Below, piece by piece: positions 46,433-55,913 of a stretch of 64,000 nucleotides of DNA (within the stretch, counting starts at the first letter, position 1; each line of letters opens with the position of its first letter). This DNA comes from GCA-2746605 sp963710615 (GTDB lineage: Bacteria; Bacteroidota; Ignavibacteria; Ignavibacteriales; Melioribacteraceae). The notes beneath the pieces are model-generated. The model saw only the letters and a program-made list of their open reading frames with translations. It did not search any database and was not told the DNA's origin. Location of the stretch: positions 62,001 to 126,000 of the forward strand of contig CAVQBF010000017.1 in the NCBI GenBank assembly GCA_963710615.1, given 5' to 3'. The translations under genes were made by a program, and so were the position numbers.

Positions 46433-46843
46433 TTAAGTTTCATAATTGAGAGTGGTTCTAATCTTTTGTATAAATACATAAGCAAAAAAACTTCCAATAA
46501 CACTTCCCGAAATATCTGCAAACCAGTCTAAAAATTCAGCAGATCTGTTTGGAACAAGCAACTGATGAATTTCATCAAATGCACCGTAAAATATACAGAT
46601 GATTAAAGTATAAGCTAAATAATTTTTTGATGCATATGGCCACTTTTCTTGAAAGAACAAGTTCAAACTTAATAAAAATGCCAAAATTAAATAGGCAGAA
46701 AAATGCTTTAATTTATCTCCAATATCTACAATATTACTTAAATGATCTGAAGGTATAGTAGTTCCAATAAACAAAATTATCCAATATAAAATCAATGGAA
46801 ATAATAATACCCAATTTCTATTTTTCTTTAAATACTTAAACAA
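46433..46843 (-). CDS. VanZ-family membrane protein
   Basis: A 136-residue protein with four transmembrane segments. It shows the VanZ pattern IPSDHLSNIVDIGDKLKHFS in the first loop and FDEIHQLLVPNRSAEFLDWF between helices 3 and 4. The family's function is unclear (named after a teicoplanin-resistance accessory gene). Its start overlaps the end of the nnrE/nnrD gene by 8 bases. Confidence 0.9.
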   Translation of the reverse strand: MFKYLKKNRNWVLLFPLILYWIILFIGTTIPSDHLSNIVDIGDKLKHFSAYLILAFLLSLNLFFQEKWPYASKNYLAYTLIICIFYGAFDEIHQLLVPNRSAEFLDWFADISGSVIGSFFAYVFIQKIRTTLNYET

Positions 46844-48401
46844 TCGATTTCCTTAAAAATTTTATTGCTTTACCAAAATTATCAATTAATTTATTAGGAG
46901 TAATACCAAATTCTGATTCTTTTTTCATTATTAAATCTGCTGTAAAACTATGAATATAAACTGCAGAAATAACTGATTTTTCAATATCTTCTTGTTGTGC
47001 CATAAAGGATGCAATAATTCCGGTAAGCACATCCCCGCTTCCAAATTTTGCTAATCCAGCATTACCTGAGCTATTAATAAACACCTCACCATCGGGATTA
47101 AAAATAATTGATGGTGCACCTTTTAGCACTAAGAATGCACCGGTTTCTTTTGAAAATTTTCTCCCGTACTTAAGTAAATTTAATTTTAGCTCAGAAAGTT
47201 CAATGCCTAACAGATCAGCAAATTCTTTATGATGTGGTGTAAGAACATTTTCGCGTAAATTTACTTTTTTATATCCCTTATTCTTGATAGCAAATATGGC
47301 ATCTGCATCAATCACAAATCTTTTCGATTCATTATTTTTCAACAAGTTAATTATCGCATCAATTGTTTGCGGGTCTCTTCCCAAACCAGGTCCGACTGCA
47401 ATAATATCTGCCCATGCTATTTCATTTTCCAATTCATCCAAATTACTTAGCGAAAGGAAACCTTTGTTTTCATCATTAAATCCCTTTACTATTGCAGAAT
47501 TCATTTGCAGTTGCGCCAAATTTTGTATTGAATTTGGAAAAGCTAATTTCCCAGCACCAGTACCACTTATCATTGATGCGTTTATTGTATAAATTGCAGC
47601 GCCGGGCATTAATGAAGAACCACCAATAACTAAAACTTTACCAGCTGAATATTTATGTAAATCTTGCTCCTTTTTAGGTAATCCGTAAAGTGCATCTTCC
47701 GGTTCAATTAAAAAACTATCAGCAATTAATGAATTAAAATATGATTCTCCAATTCCGATTGAGCCCTTCAAAACTTTTCCAGAATTTAGTTTGCCTTTTT
47801 CATAAAATAAACCGGTTTTCATTTCGGCAAGTGTAACAGTAAAATTTGCATTAAATATTGTCTCACCATTTGAATTCTCCAGATTTAATCCGGTCGGTGA
47901 GTCAATTGCAATTCTAAGTGATGGAGTGCTGTTTAATTTTTCTATAATTGTTTTATATGGGTCTCTAAGTTCACCTGAACTTCCGGTACCTAAGATTGCA
48001 TCAACAATTATTTCTGAGTTTGTTATTTTTTTAAGATCATTGAATGTCTTAAAATATCCAAGCCAAGAATTCGTGTATGGCCTAATAAAATTTTTTAAAA
48101 TTTTATAATTAGTAAGAGCGTCTCCTTTTAACTCGGTTTCTTTAGCTAAGGAGAGCACATTTACTTTGAATCCCCTAATTAGTAAGTGTCTAGCTAAAGC
48201 AAATCCATCGCCGCCATTATTCCCCTTTCCACAGACAATTCCAAAAGTGAATGTATTATCCAGATAAGGATAATATTCAAAAATAGAATTTACAATACTG
48301 ATTGCTGCATTCTCCATCAGAAGCTCGCCGGGTATCTGCAATTTATTTATTGCATAAATATCAGCGGATCTTACTTGTTCTGTTGAATATAAGGGTATCA
48401 T
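46836..48401 (-). CDS. nnrD/nnrE: bifunctional NAD(P)HX epimerase / ADP-dependent NAD(P)HX dehydratase
   Basis: A 521-residue fusion. The N-terminal YjeF_N epimerase (about 1-215) has CGKGNNGGDGFALARHL and DAILGTGSSGELRDPY. The C-terminal dehydratase (about 225-515, YjeF_C) has VLVIGGSSLMPGAAIYTINA, AVGPGLGRDP, LTPHHKEFADLLG and the nucleotide-binding GNAGLAKFGSGDVLTGII. The enzyme repairs hydrated NADH and NADPH. It follows a small acidic protein gene by 2 bases. Confidence 0.96.
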   Translation of the reverse strand: MIPLYSTEQVRSADIYAINKLQIPGELLMENAAISIVNSIFEYYPYLDNTFTFGIVCGKGNNGGDGFALARHLLIRGFKVNVLSLAKETELKGDALTNYKILKNFIRPYTNSWLGYFKTFNDLKKITNSEIIVDAILGTGSSGELRDPYKTIIEKLNSTPSLRIAIDSPTGLNLENSNGETIFNANFTVTLAEMKTGLFYEKGKLNSGKVLKGSIGIGESYFNSLIADSFLIEPEDALYGLPKKEQDLHKYSAGKVLVIGGSSLMPGAAIYTINASMISGTGAGKLAFPNSIQNLAQLQMNSAIVKGFNDENKGFLSLSNLDELENEIAWADIIAVGPGLGRDPQTIDAIINLLKNNESKRFVIDADAIFAIKNKGYKKVNLRENVLTPHHKEFADLLGIELSELKLNLLKYGRKFSKETGAFLVLKGAPSIIFNPDGEVFINSSGNAGLAKFGSGDVLTGIIASFMAQQEDIEKSVISAVYIHSFTADLIMKKESEFGITPNKLIDNFGKAIKFLRKSIV

Positions 48402-48403
48402 AA

Positions 48404-48769
48404 CTAATCTATAAAAACTACGTTATCATCCATTTCTGAAATAGTGAGCTTATGGTTTTCTTCAGGATTAAGAGATATTTTTTTGTGATGTTCAAAATTG
48501 CAAATATCATCATCATCATCCACAACAATCATTTTAATAGTTTCGTATTTCGAAACATCTTTCAATATATCTTCATGATCAAAGAAGTAGATTTCTGTGT
48601 AATTTTCAAATTTTTCATAATAAGCACCATCTGAAATAGGGCTGAAATCAGTAATCAAATCATCATCAATAACCGCTTTAAGAATATCAACAACAAATGG
48701 AAGAATTACTCTTGTACCGTAATATAATCCATTTTTTTTCTCTTTTAATGCTAGTTCTAGTGAATTCAT
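48404..48769 (-). CDS. hypothetical small acidic protein
   Basis: A 121-residue cytoplasmic protein starting MNSLELALKEKKNGLYYGTR with an acidic stretch (VVDDDDDIC) and no recognised family. The start at 48767-48769 is chosen because GGAGAATAA, which also carries the stop codon of the antiporter gene, serves as its ribosome site. It is sandwiched between the antiporter and nnrE/nnrD in one operon. Confidence 0.75.
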   Translation of the reverse strand: MNSLELALKEKKNGLYYGTRVILPFVVDILKAVIDDDLITDFSPISDGAYYEKFENYTEIYFFDHEDILKDVSKYETIKMIVVDDDDDICNFEHHKKISLNPEENHKLTISEMDDNVVFID

Positions 48770-48770
48770 T

Positions 48771-50147
48771 TTATTCTCCGTTAAAAAATAATAGCCACAC
48801 AACAGTGAAAATAGGGATCAAAATAGGGATTGCATATTTGAACCAGTATGCAAAGAAGCTTGGCATTTTGATACCCGATCTTTCACAAATTGATTTAACC
48901 ATAAAATTTGGTCCATTGCCAATATAAGTCATTGCACCAAAAAATACAGCTGCAACTGAAATTGATGTAAGATACACCGGATGCTCTATTGAAAGAGCAT
49001 GAACCTCAGCCTTAATATTTATATCCAAACCAAACTTACCCATTTCAGCACTTAAAAAATTCAAGTAGGTCGGTGCATTGTCTAGGAATCCTGATAGTAA
49101 ACCCGTTGCCCAATACAATATTCCTGCATTAAGTTGATCGCCATAAACTTTTGCTTCATATGCAATTAGTTGAAGTGCAGGAATCATTGTAGCAAAAATT
49201 CCAATAAATAAAAATGCGACTTCTTTAATTGGTTCAAAATCAAACTCGTTTGCCTTTAATATTTCTTCATCCGCTCCCTTGTATGAAAGATAAACAACCG
49301 AAAACATTATTATTTCTCTAATACCAAAAGGTAAAGGAGCTAGACTTGGGACCCAAGACATTACAGCAGGATCAATAAAAACAGATACTAAAACGATTAG
49401 CAAAAATCCAACATTTTTCATCCCCTTAAATTCTATTTTACCTGTATAGTCTTCTTCTTTATCATCTTCAGCCACATTTCTTGAATCAATAATATAAAAG
49501 ATTAGTAAAATCACCAAAACTGTAGGAAGCCAGATATACCAAACGTGACCGAAAAACCAGAAAAAGTCAATCCCTCTTAAGAAGCCTAAAAATAAAGGAG
49601 GATCACCAATAGGTGTTAATGCACCACCAATATTGCTAACTAAAAATATAAAAAATATGAATTGATATGGCTTGATCCTTTTCCTATTGATTTTTATAAA
49701 AGGACGAATAAGAAGCATTGAGGCACCAGTTGTTCCAATAATATTTGCAATTACTGCACCTATAAATAGAATAATAACATTCAGCATTGGTGTAGATTTT
49801 TTATCAACCTTGATTAATATACCGCCCGAAGCCACAAACAAAGAGGCTAATAAAGCAATAAAGGCTAAATATTCTGCAAGTGTGTGGAGTAAACTGTGAG
49901 TATCATTTAACACAGCCAAATAATAGGTAACTGTAATAAGTCCCAAAAAGATTGCAATTTTAGGATAATTATGCTCCCAAAAATGATGATAGAACAACGG
50001 GCCGGTTGCAATCATCAAAAGGAGAACAACGAAGGGTATTACCATATAAGCTGCCGGTAACACATGTGTACCTTCAGAGGCAGCAAGTAAAATTGAATCC
50101 GGACTTAAAATGAAAAATGATAGAACAAGCAATAAATATTTTTTCAT
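48771..50147 (-). CDS. NhaD-type sodium:proton antiporter
   Basis: A 458-residue membrane protein with about 12 segments and an N-terminal hydrophobic leader. Recognisable ion-transporter (CitMHS/ArsB-NhaD) segments include IANIIGTTGASMLLIRPFIK, LVSNIGGALTPIGDPPLFLG, SGFLDNAPTYLNFLSAEMG and the late AVFFGAMTYIGNGPNFMVKS. It exchanges Na+ (or Li+) for H+ across the inner membrane. First gene of a run down to vanZ. Confidence 0.9.
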   Translation of the reverse strand: MKKYLLLVLSFFILSPDSILLAASEGTHVLPAAYMVIPFVVLLLMIATGPLFYHHFWEHNYPKIAIFLGLITVTYYLAVLNDTHSLLHTLAEYLAFIALLASLFVASGGILIKVDKKSTPMLNVIILFIGAVIANIIGTTGASMLLIRPFIKINRKRIKPYQFIFFIFLVSNIGGALTPIGDPPLFLGFLRGIDFFWFFGHVWYIWLPTVLVILLIFYIIDSRNVAEDDKEEDYTGKIEFKGMKNVGFLLIVLVSVFIDPAVMSWVPSLAPLPFGIREIIMFSVVYLSYKGADEEILKANEFDFEPIKEVAFLFIGIFATMIPALQLIAYEAKVYGDQLNAGILYWATGLLSGFLDNAPTYLNFLSAEMGKFGLDINIKAEVHALSIEHPVYLTSISVAAVFFGAMTYIGNGPNFMVKSICERSGIKMPSFFAYWFKYAIPILIPIFTVVWLLFFNGE

Positions 50148-50168
50148 ATCAGTATAGTTTTATTTTAG

Positions 50169-51467
50169 TTAAGGAGTATTTCTATATATCATTCTAGGAA
50201 ATGGAATTGTTTCCCTTAAATGTTCAATTCCACAAATCCAAGTAACAGTTCTTTCCAAACCTAAACCAAAACCTGAATGAGGGACTGAACCAAATCTTCT
50301 TAAATCAAGATACCACTCAAAGAAATTCTGAGGTAATTTATGCTGCTCAATTCTTTCAAGGAGAAAGTCAAGATTATCTTCACGCTGACTTCCGCCAATT
50401 ATTTCACCGTAACCTTCCGGAGCTAGAACATCAACAGCCAATGCTACTTTGGGATTTTCGGGATCGCGTTTCATATAAAAAGCTTTTATATCTGCCGGGT
50501 ATCTATGAATCATTACAGGTTTATCATATTGCTCAGAAATAATTGTTTCATCCGGTGCGCCAAAATCATTTCCCCATTCAAAATCGCTACCTTTCGATTT
50601 TAGCAATTCTACTGCCTCGGTATATGAGATCCTAGGGAAAGGACGAGTTACTTTTTCAAGTTTTGAAGTATCGCGCTCCAGAATTTCCAATTCATTTTTG
50701 CAATCCCTTAAAACTGTTTGAACAATATATTCTAAGAATTCTTCTGCTAGATCCATATCATCATCTAAATTGTAAAATGCCATCTCCGGTTCTACCATCC
50801 AAAATTCGGTTAAGTGTCTTCTTGTCTTTGATTTTTCTGCTCTAAATGTAGGGCCAAAAGTATAAACTTTTCCAAGCGCCATTGCGCCTGCTTCCGCATA
50901 AAGCTGACCTGATTGGGTTAAATAAGCTTTTCCTAAATCAAAATAATCCATCTCAAAAAGAGTGGATGTACCTTCAGAAGCATTAGGTGTAATAATCGGG
51001 GGATCAAACAATGTAAAATCTCTTTCATCAAAAAAGTCACGGATTGCTTTAACAATTCTATGACGTATCTTTAGAATAGCCGCTTGTTTTTTTGATCTGA
51101 TCCAAAGATGTCTGTTATCAATTAAAAATTCAATGCCATGTTCTTTTGGTGTTATTGGATAATCATGAGATTCTCCAATCAATTTTAAATCAACAGCATC
51201 TAGTTCATAACCACCAATAGCTCTTGGTTCTTCTTTAACTAAGCCAGTAATTTCAAAGGAAGCTTCCTGCGATATTGAATCTGCCATTGAAAAAACTTCT
51301 TCCGAAACATTACCCTTAAAAACAATACACTGCAGGTAACCGGTTCCGTCTCTTAAAATTAAAAATTTTACTTTACCGCTTGATCTTTTGTTGAACAGCC
51401 AACCTTTAAGCGTTACACTTTCTCCAACATGTCTGGAAAGGTCTTTAATATAAACGTGAGAAATCAT
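50169..51467 (-). CDS. asnS: asparaginyl-tRNA synthetase
   Basis: A 432-residue class IIb enzyme. The N-terminal OB-fold anticodon-binding domain (about 1-105: VTLKGWLFNKRSSGKVKFLI) is followed by the catalytic domain with motif 1 near FDPPIITPNASEG, motif 2 in FRAEKSKTRRHLTEFWMVEP and motif 3 in GFGLGLERTVTWICG. The DHEAS-like features of AspRS are absent. It charges tRNA-Asn. Ends 22 bases before the antiporter gene. Confidence 0.96.
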   Translation of the reverse strand: MISHVYIKDLSRHVGESVTLKGWLFNKRSSGKVKFLILRDGTGYLQCIVFKGNVSEEVFSMADSISQEASFEITGLVKEEPRAIGGYELDAVDLKLIGESHDYPITPKEHGIEFLIDNRHLWIRSKKQAAILKIRHRIVKAIRDFFDERDFTLFDPPIITPNASEGTSTLFEMDYFDLGKAYLTQSGQLYAEAGAMALGKVYTFGPTFRAEKSKTRRHLTEFWMVEPEMAFYNLDDDMDLAEEFLEYIVQTVLRDCKNELEILERDTSKLEKVTRPFPRISYTEAVELLKSKGSDFEWGNDFGAPDETIISEQYDKPVMIHRYPADIKAFYMKRDPENPKVALAVDVLAPEGYGEIIGGSQREDNLDFLLERIEQHKLPQNFFEWYLDLRRFGSVPHSGFGLGLERTVTWICGIEHLRETIPFPRMIYRNTP

Positions 51468-51556
51468 ATTTGCTCGAAATATTACTATTAGAAAAATTTA
51501 TTTTAGATTAAAAATAGCATCTTTTATAATAAGTTACACAACCATATTCAATTAAA

Positions 51557-53098
51557 TTAACCATTAGATTTTACTTTAATTTCTTTTTCAAAAAGGGATT
51601 CAAATAATTTTTTTCTTCTCTCAAGACTCCAAAGTTCTATTTCGATGTTTTCTAATTTATTATCAACATAAAAGATTACTTCAGCTTTCTTTGTCTTAAC
51701 ATTTACATCTTGAATTAAAAAGTTATGTGTCCGATCGAATGCATCGGCAATTCTTAAAATTGCAGAAAGTTTTTTCACAACAGATTTCCAATCATCTGGT
51801 AAAAGCATAAATTCAGAATGAGATGTTTTAGGATGACTCTTTCTGTGATAACGTGCAATACACGCTATTGCACGAATTTCGTTTTCATTAAATCCTAATA
51901 ATTCACTGTTTACAATAATGTACTGAGAATGGATATGGTGTTTTGAATGTGCAATATGATAACCAATATCATGAAGCATTGAAGCAATAATTAAATATTC
52001 TTTATATTCCTCTCCCAGATTGTGAAGATCGGTCATCTGATCGAATATTATTCCAGCAAGTTTGGAGACATGTAAACAATGTTTGTAGTCATAATTACAA
52101 GAAATTGCTAGTTTTTCTGCGCTCTCTCTACGTATATTATCATTAAATAAACTTTTATTGGGATTTTTTTTATTTATTAAATCAAAAATAATCCCTTCTC
52201 TAAGAGCATATCCTGAAATTGTTAATTCACTAATTTTAAGCTGCTCAAAAATGCTTGATATAATAATTATTCCAGCAGGAATAATATCAGCCCTCCTTGA
52301 TTCCAACCCCTTAATTTTCTTTCTTTCTTGAATAGTTTTTCTGGAGAGTACTATTTCCCTAATCTGTTTAAGATCAGAATAAGAAAATTGATAATTATTC
52401 AAAATTGATTGAGAAGTATCTGAATCATGCAGAGCTTTAACCATTATACCGGTTGCCATTATTGTTCCCGAAGAACCAACAACCATATCAATATTATAAT
52501 CTTTAATTACCTTTAGAACCGGGTAAAGCTCACCTTCTACCCACTTTTCACATTTTTTTATTGATTTGTTATTAATATCATAATTTGGGAAAAACATTTT
52601 CGTTAACCTCACTGCACCAATTTTTAAGCTGTTAGCGTAAAGTATTTTCCCTTTATAACCTACGACAAATTCTGTACTGCCGCCGCCAATATCGATGCAA
52701 AGAATTCGCTTACTGTAAACAGGTACTGATTGAAGAACACCCCAATAAATTAATCGACCTTCTTCAACCCCGTTAATTACATCAATACTAATTCCTGTTT
52801 CTTTCTTTATTTGTTCTAAAAATTCAGTTTTGTTTGCTGATTCCCTAACAGCACTTGTAGCAACAGCTTTTATCTCTGCATTGTGGGATTTTGCTATTCC
52901 AGCAAATTTATTAAGAACATTAATTGCATTAGTTATTGAATCTTGAGTAATTTTTTTATCAGCGGTACTACCCTCATTTAAGCGCAAAACTTGTTTTTCA
53001 GCATCCACTACTTCAAACTTTCCGTTTTCCAGAATTTGGACTACAACTAAGTGAAAAGAATTTGTTCCAATATCAATTGCTGCAAGTTTATTTAACAT
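51557..53098 (-). CDS. Ppx/GppA phosphatase with HD domain
   Basis: A 513-residue enzyme. The actin-like ASKHA fold (about 1-305) has the phosphate loops AAIDIGTNSFHLVVVQ and CIDIGGGSTEFVVG, the VATSAVREA-like KAVATSAVRESANK and VVGSSGTIMATG. The C-terminal HD-type domain (about 325-505) includes IIASMLHDIGYHIAHSKHHI and AIACIARYHRK. Exopolyphosphatase or guanosine pentaphosphatase, acting on polyphosphate or (p)ppGpp. The HD motif residues look intact, so a second hydrolytic centre is possible. Confidence 0.93.
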   Translation of the reverse strand: MLNKLAAIDIGTNSFHLVVVQILENGKFEVVDAEKQVLRLNEGSTADKKITQDSITNAINVLNKFAGIAKSHNAEIKAVATSAVRESANKTEFLEQIKKETGISIDVINGVEEGRLIYWGVLQSVPVYSKRILCIDIGGGSTEFVVGYKGKILYANSLKIGAVRLTKMFFPNYDINNKSIKKCEKWVEGELYPVLKVIKDYNIDMVVGSSGTIMATGIMVKALHDSDTSQSILNNYQFSYSDLKQIREIVLSRKTIQERKKIKGLESRRADIIPAGIIIISSIFEQLKISELTISGYALREGIIFDLINKKNPNKSLFNDNIRRESAEKLAISCNYDYKHCLHVSKLAGIIFDQMTDLHNLGEEYKEYLIIASMLHDIGYHIAHSKHHIHSQYIIVNSELLGFNENEIRAIACIARYHRKSHPKTSHSEFMLLPDDWKSVVKKLSAILRIADAFDRTHNFLIQDVNVKTKKAEVIFYVDNKLENIEIELWSLERRKKLFESLFEKEIKVKSNG

Positions 53099-53177
53099 AT
53101 AATTATTGAGATGATTTTAGGTCGAAAAAGTGTAATAATGTGGGTGATAGCTAAAAATCTTCAGTGAAAAACATAAT

Positions 53178-53393
53178 CTAATTCTCATCAGAATTTTTAC
53201 TTTTTATATCAATTTCTTCAAACTCTGCATCAATAACATCTTTTTTATCAATTTTTGATTTGGTATTCGATGTGGTGTAAACCTTTTCTTCTTTTTTCCC
53301 AGCTTTTACTGCTGTAAAAATATTGATCAAAAACCTTACCGATTTCACAAGAATATATCCCAATAAAGCAAATAATAATAATCTAAATAACAT
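53178..53393 (-). CDS. small single-helix membrane protein (DUF4834-like)
   Basis: A 71-residue protein with one N-terminal transmembrane helix (MLFRLLLFALLGYILVKSVR) and a charged, probably disordered tail (KSKIDKKDVIDAEFEEIDIK). Similar short proteins (DUF4834-like) are common in Bacteroidota, function unknown. Two bases separate it from the deoxynucleoside kinase gene. Confidence 0.7.
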   Translation of the reverse strand: MLFRLLLFALLGYILVKSVRFLINIFTAVKAGKKEEKVYTTSNTKSKIDKKDVIDAEFEEIDIKSKNSDEN

Positions 53394-53395
53394 AA

Positions 53396-54043
53396 CTAAA
53401 CTTTAATTTTTGGATTAAAATATTCAATAAACCCTCTATCTTCTCTAAAAATCTGTTTAAATAGTTCATCGAAATCATCTTCTTTATTTACAAAATCAAT
53501 ATCGGTTGTGTTAACTATAAGTAAAGGTGTTGAATTGTACTTAAAGAAAAAATTGTTGTAAACTTCGCTTAATTCTCTAATATAGGTTCTGGTCAGATTT
53601 TTTTCAATCGGTCTATTTCGCTTCTTGATATTGTAAATTAGACGGTCGACACTTGCTTGTAAAAAAATCACTAAATCAAATTGACGAAGATCTCTTTTAA
53701 GCAGTGGGAAAATACTTTCATATAGTTTTAATTCTTCACCTGATAAATTAAGGTAGGCAAAAATTTGATCCTTATCAAAGATATAATCTGACACAATATA
53801 ATTTGTAAATAGATCCTCTTGATTAAACTGCTCTTGCTGTTTGAACCTATTTATTAAAAAAAACATTTGTGTCTGGAAAGCATATCTTTTTCTATCATCA
53901 TAAAATTTTTCAAGAAAAGGATTCTCCTCAAATTCTTCTGTAACAAGTTTTGCTGATAATTTTTCCGATAATTTTTTCGCTAAAGAGGTTTTTCCAGCGC
54001 CAATTACACCTTCAATTGCAATATATTTTGGGGCTTCCAACAA
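53396..54043 (-). CDS. deoxynucleoside kinase
   Basis: A 215-residue P-loop kinase. Walker A is IEGVIGAGKTSLAKKL, followed by the family segments EEFEENPFLEKFYDDRKRYA and FQTQMFFLINRFKQQ, and the LID region IYNIKKRNRPIEKNLTRTYI. It phosphorylates deoxynucleosides (dA/dG/dC type) for salvage. Typical length for bacterial dAK/dGK. Confidence 0.92.
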   Translation of the reverse strand: MLEAPKYIAIEGVIGAGKTSLAKKLSEKLSAKLVTEEFEENPFLEKFYDDRKRYAFQTQMFFLINRFKQQEQFNQEDLFTNYIVSDYIFDKDQIFAYLNLSGEELKLYESIFPLLKRDLRQFDLVIFLQASVDRLIYNIKKRNRPIEKNLTRTYIRELSEVYNNFFFKYNSTPLLIVNTTDIDFVNKEDDFDELFKQIFREDRGFIEYFNPKIKV

Positions 54044-54122
54044 TTTCTCCTAAAGATTTAAAAATTTTATTTTAGTCTTAATACTATCAACAAACACATA
54101 AACTAAAATTACAAAATCATGC

Positions 54123-54638
54123 TCAATTAACCTTACAGGTATTTAAATTTTTTATTTTATTTTTAGAAATTATAAATCTTTCGTTAAGAAGATCTAAACT
54201 GAACTTTAAAGGCTCTTTGCTCTCTGGATGAATTATATACTCTTCTAACTCAAGCAGCGGAACCAAAACAAAATCCCTATTTAATATATCTTTATGAGGA
54301 ATTCTAATTTTTTCATCATTAAAAACTAAATCACCAAAAAGTAAAATATCAATATCAATTTCTCTAGGTCCCCAAACTTCTCTTTTTTTTCTGCCGATTT
54401 TCAGTTCCAAATTTTTTATGTATGCAAAAAGATCATGAATGCTAATTTCGGAATTAAAAGAAAGGACACAATTAAGAAAATTATTTTGTTCAATTTTTCC
54501 GTAGGGCTTAGATTCATAAATTGAAGAATACTTAACATCAGAGAATTCATTGTTATTTTCAAAGTCAATAATCACATTAGTGATGTTCTTAAGTCTATCA
54601 CCAACATTTGAGCCTAAACCTAAAAAAATTTTATTCAT
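54123..54638 (-). CDS. folK: 2-amino-4-hydroxy-6-hydroxymethyldihydropteridine pyrophosphokinase
   Basis: A 171-residue HPPK: IFLGLGSNVGDRLKNI at the start, YESKPYGKIEQNNFLNCVL, and the signature WGPREIDIDILLFGD with the metal-binding Asp pair. Transfers pyrophosphate to the pterin in folate synthesis. Overlaps folB by 8 bases, so the pair is translationally coupled in pathway order. Confidence 0.96.
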   Translation of the reverse strand: MNKIFLGLGSNVGDRLKNITNVIIDFENNNEFSDVKYSSIYESKPYGKIEQNNFLNCVLSFNSEISIHDLFAYIKNLELKIGRKKREVWGPREIDIDILLFGDLVFNDEKIRIPHKDILNRDFVLVPLLELEEYIIHPESKEPLKFSLDLLNERFIISKNKIKNLNTCKVN

Positions 54639-54999
54639 TTCTACTCTTTACAACTTGCGCTTCAACGTGATCAATAATACCGCCGACCGGGACATTGTTT
54701 TTTCTGACTTTAACATCAATTTTTTCAAGGATTGGATAGGTATCCAAAAGATTATCAGCAATTATGGTAGCAATTGTCTCAATTAAATAATATTTCTTTT
54801 GATAAATAACTTTATTTATTTGCTTATAAATTTCTTCATAATTAATGGTTTTTGATAAATCATCAGTCTCTGCAGCTTCACTAAAATTAAAATACATATC
54901 AACATCTGCTTCAAAATTACCGCCAATTGATTGTTCCTCAGCCAAAGCACCATGATAAGCATAAAATGAAGCTTTTTTAATTCTCACAACATTAAGCAT
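54631..54999 (-). CDS. folB: dihydroneopterin aldolase
   Basis: A 122-residue protein with the family features FYAYHGALAEEQSIGGNFEA, TINYEEIYKQINKVI and YYLIETIATIIADNLL (catalytic Glu region). Makes 6-hydroxymethyl-dihydropterin, the FolK substrate. Eight-base overlaps on both sides place it between the EamA-type exporter gene and folK in one transcript. Confidence 0.95.
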   Translation of the reverse strand: MLNVVRIKKASFYAYHGALAEEQSIGGNFEADVDMYFNFSEAAETDDLSKTINYEEIYKQINKVIYQKKYYLIETIATIIADNLLDTYPILEKIDVKVRKNNVPVGGIIDHVEAQVVKSRNE

Positions 55000-55912
55000 T
55001 AATAATTCCTTTTTTTGATCGGTAGATTTTTTTTAATCCTTTAATATTACCAAATAATATACCTATTAGCACAAAAAGAGTTCCTACTAAAACTTGTTGA
55101 GAGAGTATTTCATCGAGAAAAATCCATCCCAATAAAACTGCAATAATTGGTGTAATAAACGAAGATAACGATAAAATTACAGCATTAATCCTTTGAAGCA
55201 ACCAATAATAAATTGTAAAAGCAAGTATAGTTCCAATAATAGAAAGATAGGAAATTGATAAAATTGCCGAAAAATTAAAATCCCAACTTGAGCTGTCCTC
55301 AAAAAGTAAACTTAAAATAATCATTGATACACCGGCAATAAATAATGGAGGAGCGTTCATGGAAAAGGGATTTAAGTGACCTCCCCATTTTTTTACTATC
55401 ACTGCTGCTAATCCCTGCATTATTGCACTTGATAAAACTGCTATTAACCCTAAAAAGTGATTTTCCAAATCAACTTGCAATCCATCGGAAAATATTATTG
55501 CAACACCTACAAAACCTAATATCACACTAATAAATTTAAATAAATCAACTGATTCACTTTTAAGAATCAAGAGTGAGAATAAAAAAACCGAGAATGGAAA
55601 TATTGCAAAGAGTACCGAAGCTAATCCGGAAGGTATAAATTGCTCTGACCAATAAACTAACCAAAATGGTATTACAAAAGAAAAGTATCCCAGAAAGAAA
55701 TAAATTTTTATTGAGGCAGTATCTTTTTGTAAAGTTTTACCGGTAAATTGCAGAATTACAAATATCAGTATCGAGGCTAATGAGAATCTTAATCCAGCAG
55801 AAATTAGAGGAGTTAATGAATCCAGCCCTAACTTAATTGCAATCCATGTTGAACCCCAGATTAGGCAAATAATTATATAACCAAATAATATTTTGAGCTG
55901 ATCTTTATTCAA
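54992..55912 (-). CDS. EamA/DMT-family transporter
   Basis: A 306-residue inner-membrane protein with ten transmembrane helices in two EamA repeats: ICLIWGSTWIAIKLGLDSLT opens the first, GLAAVIVKKWGGHLNPFSMN the second, with LSSFITPIIAVLLGWIFLDE near the end. Members export metabolites or amino acids; the substrate is unknown. Separated by one base from the PgeF-like gene and overlapping folB. Confidence 0.93.
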   Translation of the reverse strand: MNKDQLKILFGYIIICLIWGSTWIAIKLGLDSLTPLISAGLRFSLASILIFVILQFTGKTLQKDTASIKIYFFLGYFSFVIPFWLVYWSEQFIPSGLASVLFAIFPFSVFLFSLLILKSESVDLFKFISVILGFVGVAIIFSDGLQVDLENHFLGLIAVLSSAIMQGLAAVIVKKWGGHLNPFSMNAPPLFIAGVSMIILSLLFEDSSSWDFNFSAILSISYLSIIGTILAFTIYYWLLQRINAVILSLSSFITPIIAVLLGWIFLDEILSQQVLVGTLFVLIGILFGNIKGLKKIYRSKKGIINA

Positions 55913-55913
55913 T